This document shows positions 57,415 to 64,000 of a stretch of 64,000 bases of DNA, in pieces. The stretch covers positions 356,796 through 420,795 of the forward strand of contig NZ_VAHO01000002.1 in the NCBI RefSeq assembly GCF_005796225.1, read 5' to 3'. Source of the DNA: Pseudarthrobacter sp. NamE5. Its GTDB lineage: Bacteria > Actinomycetota > Actinomycetes > Actinomycetales > Micrococcaceae. The notes below the pieces were generated by a model. It was not told the DNA's origin and searched no databases. It was given only the letters and a program-made list of their open reading frames with translations. Position numbers and translations under genes: made by a program. Each line of letters opens with the position of its first letter. The stretch's first letter is position 1.

Positions 57415-58893
57415 TTAGTTGCCGGTCAGCTTCTCGCGCAGTGCGGCAAGAGCCTCGTCCGATGCAAGGGTGCCTGCACCGGCGTTGGACTCAGCAGCGG
57501 GCTCCGAGGAGTAGCTGGTGGCACCGGAATCGCTGTCACCGGACGTTGCAGCTGCAGCGTCGTCGGCAGCGTGCTGGGCAACCTGCTTCTTGTGGGCTTC
57601 CCAGCGGGTCTGGGCGTCAGCGTACTGCTGCTCCCAGGCGGCGCGCTGTGCTTCATAGCCTTCGAGCCATTCGTTGGACTCGGGGTCGAAGCCCTCGGGG
57701 TACTTGTAGTTGCCCTCTTCGTCGTACTCTGCGGCCATGCCGTACAGAGCCGGGTCGAATTCGGTGCTGTCGGCGTCGACGCCCTCGTTGGCCTGCTTGA
57801 GGGAGAGGGAGATGCGGCGGCGCTCGAGGTCGATGTCGATGACCTTGACGAACAGTTCGTCGCCAACGGAGACAACCTGCTCGGCCAGCTCCACGTGGCG
57901 GACGGCCAGCTCGGAGATGTGGACCAGGCCTTCAATGCCGTCTTCGACGCGGACGAACGCACCGAACGGAACAAGCTTGGTGACCTTACCCGGAACAACC
58001 TGGCCGAGGGCGTGGGTGCGGGCGAAGGTCTGCCACGGGTCTTCCTGGGTGGCCTTGAGCGACAGGGAAACGCGCTCGCGGTCCAGGTCCACCTCGAGAA
58101 CCTCGACGGTGACTTCCTGGCCAACCTCGACAACCTCGGACGGGTGGTCGATGTGCTTCCAGGACAGCTCGGAAACGTGAACCAGGCCGTCTACGCCGCC
58201 CAGGTCCACGAAGGCACCGAAGTTGACAATGGAGGAAACGACGCCGGGACGGACCTGGCCCTTTTCCAGCTTGTTGAGGAAGGTGGAGCGGACCTCGGAC
58301 TGGGTCTGCTCGAGCCATGCGCGGCGGGACAGGACCACGTTGTTGCGGTTCTTGTCCAGCTCGATGATCTTGGCTTCGATCTGCTGGCCGATGTACGGAG
58401 CCAGGTCGCGCACGCGGCGCATCTCGACGAGGGACGCGGGCAGGAAGCCGCGCAGGCCGATGTCGAGGATAAGACCACCCTTGACGACCTCGATGACGGT
58501 ACCGGTGACAACACCGTCTTCTTCCTTGACCTTCTCGATGTCGCCCCAGGCACGCTCGTACTGAGCGCGCTTCTTGGAGAGGATCAGGCGGCCTTCTTTG
58601 TCTTCCTTGGTGAGCACCAGGGCTTCGACCTGATCGCCAACGGAGACGACGTCTCCGGGATCAACATCGTGCTTGATGGACAGCTCGCGGGAGGGGATGA
58701 CACCTTCGGTCTTGTAACCGATGTCGAGCAGGACTTCATCGCGGTCGACCTTGACGACGGTACCTTCGACGAGGTCTCCGTCGTTGAAGTACTTGATGGT
58801 GGCGTCGACAGCTGCGAGGAAGTCCTCAGCGGTACCGATGTCGTTAATCGCGACTACGGGGGTACCGGGCTTCTCGGTGGAGGTGATGGTCAT
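57415..58893 (-). CDS. rpsA: 30S ribosomal protein S1
   Basis: mRNA-binding ribosomal protein. The 492 residues have four S1 domains at about 40-109, 126-194, 212-280 and 297-368; the last two are the best conserved (GAFVDLGGVDGLVHVSELS and GAFVRVEDGIEGLVHISELA). The rest is an acidic, low-complexity tail with many Ala, Asp and Ser. Four domains is the actinobacterial form, against six in E. coli. A CGGAG site lies about ten bases before ATG 58893. The 233 bases upstream hold no other gene and must contain the promoter. Confidence 0.97.
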   Translation of the reverse strand: MTITSTEKPGTPVVAINDIGTAEDFLAAVDATIKYFNDGDLVEGTVVKVDRDEVLLDIGYKTEGVIPSRELSIKHDVDPGDVVSVGDQVEALVLTKEDKEGRLILSKKRAQYERAWGDIEKVKEEDGVVTGTVIEVVKGGLILDIGLRGFLPASLVEMRRVRDLAPYIGQQIEAKIIELDKNRNNVVLSRRAWLEQTQSEVRSTFLNKLEKGQVRPGVVSSIVNFGAFVDLGGVDGLVHVSELSWKHIDHPSEVVEVGQEVTVEVLEVDLDRERVSLSLKATQEDPWQTFARTHALGQVVPGKVTKLVPFGAFVRVEDGIEGLVHISELAVRHVELAEQVVSVGDELFVKVIDIDLERRRISLSLKQANEGVDADSTEFDPALYGMAAEYDEEGNYKYPEGFDPESNEWLEGYEAQRAAWEQQYADAQTRWEAHKKQVAQHAADDAAAATSGDSDSGATSYSSEPAAESNAGAGTLASDEALAALREKLTGN

Positions 58894-59126
58894 GTAGTAG
58901 GGGCTCCGTTGTGGATAGTTAGTTGATCAGGCGACCACCACTTCCGGGCACTGACCTGGAGGCGGAGCGCGGCGGAATTGCCGGGTCATCCTGATTGCGC
59001 GGCGTTCACATGCAGCCAAAGCTGGGCACACTTCACACACGCCCGTTCATTCTAGTGGCTGGGCACAACACGGGTCAAAAGCGCTCCCGCACTGGCCCCG
59101 GCCGCTCCTGACCGCGGGTTCTGCCG

Positions 59127-60425
59127 TCAGAAGTGCGTAAGGCAGTGGGTTGGCCGTTCCACCGCAAACATCTGCCGGGCTTTCAAAGCGGAGCCTGCGC
59201 TGTGTTCGCAAATCTTTCCGGCCGCTGCGAGGGTGACGGGACAGACGCCGCCAATATAGATGGAGGACAGGGCCGACACGTCCATCGTCAGGTCTGCTTC
59301 CGCGGCTTCCGGCAAGCGTTCGACGGCGGCCTTGCCGCCCTGCGCTGACAGCGCGTACGTTCCAGCGGCAAGGCCCAACGGGTCCAGGACTTCCAGTGCC
59401 AGGCGGCCGTCCGCGGGATAGTGCCGGGCGGTCAGCGCCTGCGGAACGTCCAGGATGCGGAGCCAGAGCATGTCCCGGCTGTCGGAGGAGTCGATGCAGC
59501 GGGGATCGTCCAGGGCCCAGGGAAGCGGGTCATCAAGCGGCGCCTCAGACCACGACACCCGTTCCACCAGGTCAATGGCGCCCAGGTACTGCCAGAGCTC
59601 AAGGTAGGCGTCGTTGCTGCCGGCCAGCAGGTCCACCACCTCCACCGTGTAGGGCTCGGTGTCCCAGCCAAGGAACTTGTAGGAGACGTAGCCGTCCACG
59701 TCTCCCCCGGGCCCGTAGTGGAGCGCCACCTTGACCGATGGGTCCTCTTTGCCGTCGCGGCCCAACGAGCCGGAGGCCAGCTGCCGGTACCATTCCTGCC
59801 TGCCGAGGGATCCCGGGGTCAACCGGTGGACCCGGCCAAAAACTGCCGGTGCCAGCTCCAGCAAGGCTTTGGGGTCCGCTACCTCCACGGTGCCGGCGGC
59901 CTCGTGCCGCAGGCTGAAGCGGCTGGTGGTGTCCACTTTGACGACGCGTTCGAAGCTGGCCACGCCGTAGCCGAAACGGCCGTAGATGGTTCCCTCCGAC
60001 GCCGTCAACGCCGCAACTGCCACGCCGTCCTCCTTTGCCAGCTGCAGGTCCTCGCACATCATCCGGCGCAGCAGGCCCCGCCGCCGGTGCGAGGTGCGAA
60101 CGGTCACCGAGGTGACCAGGTGCGCCTCGAGAGTTTGCCCGAAGCCGATGTTCAGGGTCTTGCGGAACGTGGCGAAGGTAGCCACCGGCACGTCCGCAGG
60201 CATTGACGAGGGTGCCACCGGGCCGGTCTGGTAAACGCCGGTAAGGACCCGGCCGTCGGCCTCGTAGGTCGCGAGCGATTTTGCCACGTGCTCGGCGGTC
60301 CTGGTGGATTCGTGGAAGCCGAAGGACACTGCACGGCTCCAGGTTTCCGCCTGCGCGTAACCGTCCTTGCCCTGGGACACAGCGCTGAAGCGCCGGATTT
60401 CATAGTTACCACTCAGATCAGCCAC
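59127..60425 (-). CDS. Eis-family GNAT acetyltransferase
   Basis: A 432-residue enhanced-intracellular-survival-type acetyltransferase with a tandem GNAT and sterol-carrier-like layout. The acetyl-CoA loop is VTVRTSHRRRGLLRRMM (about 107-123), the catalytic-region tyrosine is in YGRFGYGVASFER, and the chain ends at a phenylalanine (THCLTHF), whose terminal carboxylate is the general base in Eis. Mycobacterial Eis acetylates aminoglycosides and proteins; here the substrate is untested. Two GTGs are adjacent (60428, 60425); I take 60425 because TAGGCT lies exactly six bases before it. Confidence 0.87.
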   Translation of the reverse strand: MADLSGNYEIRRFSAVSQGKDGYAQAETWSRAVSFGFHESTRTAEHVAKSLATYEADGRVLTGVYQTGPVAPSSMPADVPVATFATFRKTLNIGFGQTLEAHLVTSVTVRTSHRRRGLLRRMMCEDLQLAKEDGVAVAALTASEGTIYGRFGYGVASFERVVKVDTTSRFSLRHEAAGTVEVADPKALLELAPAVFGRVHRLTPGSLGRQEWYRQLASGSLGRDGKEDPSVKVALHYGPGGDVDGYVSYKFLGWDTEPYTVEVVDLLAGSNDAYLELWQYLGAIDLVERVSWSEAPLDDPLPWALDDPRCIDSSDSRDMLWLRILDVPQALTARHYPADGRLALEVLDPLGLAAGTYALSAQGGKAAVERLPEAAEADLTMDVSALSSIYIGGVCPVTLAAAGKICEHSAGSALKARQMFAVERPTHCLTHF

Positions 60426-60431
60426 CACCTG

Positions 60432-60437
60432 AGCCTA
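60432..60437 (-). promoter_or_regulatory. Predicted -10 element, leaderless start of Eis-family gene
   Basis: TAGGCT on the minus strand, six bases before the second of two adjacent GTG codons (60425). Confidence 0.45.
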
Positions 60438-60474
60438 ACCAAGAAAACCGGCGCCTGACCAGCACCGACCCTTG

Positions 60475-63318
60475 CTAGTGCCCGGCGTCGTACCAGCTGG
60501 GACCGACGCCGATCTGGACCTCCAGCGGCACGCTGAGGTCCGCTGCGGCCGCCATCTGCTCGGTGACCAGCTTCTCGACGGCTTCGCGCTCACCCGTCGC
60601 CACCTCAAGGACCAGTTCGTCGTGGACCTGCAGCAGCATCCGGGACTTCAGTCCCTGCGCCTTCAGCTCGGCATGGACGCCAAGCATGGCTCGCTTGATG
60701 ATGTCAGCAGCGGAGCCCTGGATGGGACTGTTCAGCGCGATACGCTCAGCGTTTTCACGTAGCTGCCTGTCCGTGCTGGTGAGGTCCGGCAGGTAGCGGC
60801 GGCGTCCCTCAATGGTTGCCGTATAGCCGTCCACACGGGCCTGGTCCACCACGCCGCGGAGGTAGTCTCGGACGGCGCCGAACCGGTCGAAGTATTCCTT
60901 CATTAAGGTGCGGGCCTCGTCCACCGAGATCTCCAGCTGCTTGGACAGTCCGAACGACGTCAGGCCGTACGCCAGCCCGTACGACATAGCCTTCACTTTG
61001 GAGCGCATGGCGCTGGTGACTTCTTCCGCAGGCACCTGGAAGATGTTGGAGCCGACGAACCGGTGGAGGTCCTCGCCGTCTTTGTAGGCCTGGATCAGGC
61101 CCTGGTCGCCGGACAGGTGGGCCATAATGCGCATTTCAATCTGCGAGTAGTCAGCGGAGAGCAGGCACTCATAGCCCTCCCCCACCACGAAGATTCCGCG
61201 GACCCGGCGGCCTTCCTCACTCCGGATGGGGATGTTCTGCAGGTTGGGGTTGTTCGAGGAAATCCGACCCGTGGCTGCCACGTTCTGTGCATAGGTGGTG
61301 TGGATCCGCCCGTCTTCCGCCACCGACTTCTTCAGCGATTCGATCATCTGGCGAAGTTTGGCTGCTTCACGGTGCGCCATGAGCTGGACCAGGAACTCGT
61401 GCCCGGTCTTCTCCAGCAGGTTCTTGAGCGAGGCCGCGTCCGTGGTGTAGCCGGACTTGATCTTCTTGGTCTTGGGCAGCTGCAGTTCCTCGAACAGGAC
61501 GGTTTGCAGCTGCTTGGGCGAGCCCAGGTTGACCTCGTGCCCGATCGCCGCGAACGCCTGCTCCTGCGCCTGGTCAATGACCCGGGCAAGATCGGCCAGC
61601 TGGTCGTCCATGCGCACCATGTCGATGGAAATGCCCGTAAGCTCCATGTCTGCCAAGACCCGGCTGACCGGCAGCTCCAGGGTGGACAGGAGTTCCTCGG
61701 CGCGGCGCTCCTTCAGTTCCGCTTCGAAGTAGCGGCTAAGGGCAAGCACGACGGCGGCCGCCTGGACCAGGGCGTCAGCGGCAGCGTTGTCCTCGCCGTC
61801 GAACGAAAGCTCCAGCTGGCCCGCCTTGGCTGTAGCGGAGGAGATCGCTACGTTGAGGTGGTGCTGGGCGAGCTCGGCGAGTTCATAGGTGCGGCGGTCC
61901 GGCTGGATGAGGTAGCCCGAGATTGAGGTGTCATCCACCACGCCTTCGAGTTCGAGTCCACGCGCGGTGAGCGCCTTGAGGGCGGCCTTGAACCCATGCA
62001 GGACCTTCGGTGACTCCGGGTCCCGCAGCCACCCGGCAAGGACGTTCTCCGTCTCGGCGTCCTGTCCGGACAGGTCAATGTAGGCAGCAGCGCCCTGCCG
62101 CACAATGGCCAGCGCAGCGGCGTCCTCGCCGATGCGGCCGGGAACGAGGTCTACGGCTAAGGCGGCACGCTGCCCCGCACCGGCGGCCAGGAAGGCTGAG
62201 AGTTCTGCGGCATCCGCCGGGGTGACGTAGTCCGGCGTGTCGATGCTCTCCCGCTCCGCGGCAGGCTTGTCCTCATCGCCGTACAGGGCGAAGAGCCGGC
62301 TCCGGATCGTCTTGAATTCGAGCTTGTCAAAGAGGTCCTCCAGTGCCGCCTGGTTGGGGCGGGGCTGGTAAAGGTCGTCCAGCGTGACGGGGAGTTCCAG
62401 GTCTGTATGGAGTGCATTCAGCCGGCGGTTCCGCTTAACGGCGTCGACGTTTTCCCGCAGTGCGTCGCCGACTTTCCCACCAATAGAGTCCAAATGTTCC
62501 AGGACGCCCTCAAGTCCGCCGTAAAGGTTGATCCACTTTGCCGCCGTCTTGGGCCCAACGCCGGGGACGCCGGGCAGGTTGTCCGCCGTCTCGCCCACCA
62601 GCGCGGCGAGGTCGGAGTACCGGGACGGGGGGACGAAGTACTTCGCTTCGATGGCGGCAGCATCCATCCGGGGGATGTCACTGACGCCCTTCTTCGGGTA
62701 CAGCACAAAGACGTTGTCGTTGATCAGCTGGAAAGCGTCGCGGTCTCCCGTTACCAGCAGGACTTCGAAACCGGCCTTTTCGCCCATGGTGGCCAGCGTG
62801 GCGAGGATGTCATCGGCCTCGTATCCGGGCATGGTGATGGTCTTGATGCCCCAGGCTTCCATCACCTCCGCAATCAGGTCGATCTGGTTGTTCATCTCCC
62901 GGGGGGTCTCGTTCCGGCCGCCCTTGTACTCGGTGTACTCGGTTTTGCGGTGGGTGGTTTCGTCCGAGACGTCGAAGGCGACGGCAATGTGGGTGGGCTG
63001 CTGCTCCTTGATGAGGTTGATCAGCATGGAGGTGAATCCGTGGATGGCGTTGGTGTGCTGCCCGTTGGAGGTGGAGAACTTGTCCGCGGGCAGCGCGAAG
63101 AACGCACGGAATGCCATGGAGTGGCCGTCCAGCACCAGAAGCCGTGGCTGTCCGGTCATGGGGACGACCGGGGCAACAGTGGCCGAAACCGATTCTCCGG
63201 CCGGGGCCGGACCCTTGTCCTGAACAGCAGCGTCCTCAAGGGTGATTGAACCCTGCGGTGCGTTGTCCTCCTGCAGGGTCTGGGACGGGAAAGGGGCCGG
63301 TTTGGTTGTTTCACTCAC
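60475..63318 (-). CDS. polA: DNA polymerase I
   Basis: Repair and Okazaki-fragment polymerase. From GTG 63318 there are 947 residues. The 5'-3' nuclease domain (RLLVLDGHSMAFRAFF, GYEADDILATLA, GDRDAFQLI, GVPGVGPKTAAKWI) is intact. In the 3'-5' exonuclease region the acidic metal ligands appear lost: LAVDLVPG replaces the D-x-E motif and KVLHGFKAALKAL lacks the second Asp. The polymerase motifs are complete: A DYSQIEMR near 723, B KAMSYGLAYG near 770, C VHDELVLEV near 898. The start is uncertain: the first about 55 residues are low-complexity and an ATG at 63159 would drop them. A TAGGCT lies seven bases before GTG 63318. Confidence 0.94.
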   Translation of the reverse strand: MSETTKPAPFPSQTLQEDNAPQGSITLEDAAVQDKGPAPAGESVSATVAPVVPMTGQPRLLVLDGHSMAFRAFFALPADKFSTSNGQHTNAIHGFTSMLINLIKEQQPTHIAVAFDVSDETTHRKTEYTEYKGGRNETPREMNNQIDLIAEVMEAWGIKTITMPGYEADDILATLATMGEKAGFEVLLVTGDRDAFQLINDNVFVLYPKKGVSDIPRMDAAAIEAKYFVPPSRYSDLAALVGETADNLPGVPGVGPKTAAKWINLYGGLEGVLEHLDSIGGKVGDALRENVDAVKRNRRLNALHTDLELPVTLDDLYQPRPNQAALEDLFDKLEFKTIRSRLFALYGDEDKPAAERESIDTPDYVTPADAAELSAFLAAGAGQRAALAVDLVPGRIGEDAAALAIVRQGAAAYIDLSGQDAETENVLAGWLRDPESPKVLHGFKAALKALTARGLELEGVVDDTSISGYLIQPDRRTYELAELAQHHLNVAISSATAKAGQLELSFDGEDNAAADALVQAAAVVLALSRYFEAELKERRAEELLSTLELPVSRVLADMELTGISIDMVRMDDQLADLARVIDQAQEQAFAAIGHEVNLGSPKQLQTVLFEELQLPKTKKIKSGYTTDAASLKNLLEKTGHEFLVQLMAHREAAKLRQMIESLKKSVAEDGRIHTTYAQNVAATGRISSNNPNLQNIPIRSEEGRRVRGIFVVGEGYECLLSADYSQIEMRIMAHLSGDQGLIQAYKDGEDLHRFVGSNIFQVPAEEVTSAMRSKVKAMSYGLAYGLTSFGLSKQLEISVDEARTLMKEYFDRFGAVRDYLRGVVDQARVDGYTATIEGRRRYLPDLTSTDRQLRENAERIALNSPIQGSAADIIKRAMLGVHAELKAQGLKSRMLLQVHDELVLEVATGEREAVEKLVTEQMAAAADLSVPLEVQIGVGPSWYDAGH

Positions 63319-63337
63319 AGGTGCCAGCCTAGTTGCC

Positions 63338-63811
63338 ATGATGGACAATTTCACGCCCGGGCCTTTCGCCGCTGAGCTGGCGGCAGCCGGCATCCCCGAC
63401 CATCTTCATGGTTGGCTTGGCAGCTTTGGGATCGGAGCTTTGGTGGTGAAAATGGGGATCAAGTTCGTGGAAATGAGCCCCGAACGGACAATCGCTACCA
63501 TGCCCGTGGAGGGCAACACCCAGGTGGCCGGCATCCTCCACGGCGGTGCGCACGCGGTCCTGGCCGAAACTCTTGGCTCGTTTTCCGCCGGCATGCACGC
63601 CGGGCCGGGCCGGCACGCTGTCGGCATTGAGATTAACGCCACGCATCACCGTTCCATCTCCGCCGGGACTGTCACCGGAACATGCACCGCCCTCCACCTG
63701 GGACGGACCCTGGCCTCCCACGAAATCATCGTGACCGACGAACAGGGGCGCAGGTTGTCCACCGCCCGGATCACGAACATGATTCGGGAGAATGCGCCAA
63801 AGCAGGGGTAG
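63338..63811 (+). CDS. PaaI-type hotdog-fold thioesterase
   Basis: A 157-residue acyl-CoA thioesterase of the hotdog fold. The active-site pattern is GILHGGAHAVLAETLGS (about 66-82), where Glu78 would be the catalytic acid, and the HAVGIEINATHHRS strand follows. Members hydrolyse aryl- or acyl-CoA; the exact substrate is open. Two ATGs (63338, 63341) are adjacent. It is divergent from polA, only 19 bases between start codons, so the promoters must overlap the other gene. No ribosome site is evident. Confidence 0.88.
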   Translation: MMDNFTPGPFAAELAAAGIPDHLHGWLGSFGIGALVVKMGIKFVEMSPERTIATMPVEGNTQVAGILHGGAHAVLAETLGSFSAGMHAGPGRHAVGIEINATHHRSISAGTVTGTCTALHLGRTLASHEIIVTDEQGRRLSTARITNMIRENAPKQG

Positions 63812-63915
63812 CCCTCTTTCCTGAACCACCCCGCCCGTCCCATCCCTCGTCCCTGTACTTGGCCCTGTCCTTGGCCCTACCCCAGAATGTCTGACCCCCT
63901 TGGGATGATGTGGGT

Positions 63916-64000
63916 ATGGGTGAGGCGGCAGTGGCGGGGGCGTTCGCGGCGGTTGGTGCCGCCCTTGCTGTGTTGAATGCCGAGCTGGATGGTTCTGGTT
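63916..64000 (+). CDS. DUF222/HNH endonuclease-type protein (N-terminus only)
   Basis: Only the first 28 codons are inside the window, cut by the right edge. The start MGEAAVAGAFAAVGAALAVL, with its alternating alanine and hydrophobic pattern, resembles the DUF222 part of the HNH-endonuclease genes that are repeated in Arthrobacter genomes (related to the mycobacterial REP13E12 family). A GATGAT sequence lies six bases before ATG 63916. The HNH part cannot be seen, so the identification is tentative. Confidence 0.5.
   Translation, partial: MGEAAVAGAFAAVGAALAVLNAELDGSG

Noticed and set aside
58894..59126. Search for a tRNA or small RNA upstream of rpsA
   Set aside because: No cloverleaf or clear hairpin is visible; the 233 bases look like a promoter and leader region.

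Overview
The window looks like a chromosomal piece of a G+C-rich actinobacterium of the Micrococcaceae, most like Arthrobacter or Pseudarthrobacter. Support comes from actinobacterial hallmark genes (rbpA, whiA, opcA, a DUF3516 helicase, the coaE-grpB fusion, an Eis-family acetyltransferase), from the gene order ctaA/ctaB - tkt-tal-pgi-zwf-opcA-pgl - rbpA-secG-tpiA-pgk-gap - whiA-yvcK-rapZ-uvrC, and from the start of a DUF222-type HNH gene at the right edge. I see no rRNA, tRNA, CRISPR array, prophage or complete insertion sequence. This is mostly core genome.

Layout. 1-1.9 kb: the end of a biotin ECF transporter operon (bioY-bioM-bioN). 1.9-4.5 kb: an acyl-CoA ligase overlapping an atypical thiolase. 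4.5-5.4 kb: a membrane-anchored zinc peptidase. 5.5-10.7 kb: a SUF iron-sulfur cluster operon read leftward (sufR-sufB-sufD-Rieske protein-sufC-sufT), with a palindromic operator before sufR. 10.8-17.1 kb: an ABC-2 exporter and the heme A genes ctaA and ctaB, separated by a SulP anion transporter fused to a carbonic anhydrase. 17.5-25.8 kb: the pentose phosphate operon. 25.8-29.8 kb: rbpA, secG, tpiA, pgk and gap, read leftward. 30-35.8 kb: sodA, whiA, yvcK, rapZ and uvrC. 35.9-45.2 kb: plsC, a HAD phosphatase, uvrA, a heterodimeric ABC exporter with a GntR regulator, and a trans-aconitate methyltransferase-like gene. 45.3-51.1 kb: accessory genes (helicase, two enzymes, a frameshifted MFS transporter). 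51.3-63.8 kb: terC with a yybP-ykoY manganese riboswitch, uvrB, coaE, yigZ, a GNAT gene, rpsA, an Eis-family gene, polA and a thioesterase.

How the genes work together. Central carbon metabolism is concentrated at 17-30 kb: the oxidative and non-oxidative pentose phosphate branches face the lower glycolysis genes, and the two sets converge at pgl/rbpA. All three nucleotide excision repair genes (uvrA, uvrB, uvrC) and polA lie within 30 kb. uvrA carries a LexA-like palindrome. All three uvr genes show the same -10-like TANNNT hexamer exactly six bases before the start codon, which suggests leaderless mRNAs; five other genes here show the same arrangement.

The most interesting signals are regulatory and structural rather than a new gene system: the Mn riboswitch, the SufR-type operator, the SOS-like box at a leaderless uvrA, the paired degenerate motifs of the ABC exporter, a thiolase lacking its second catalytic cysteine, and the frameshifted MFS gene. 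I found no convincing undescribed multi-gene system.
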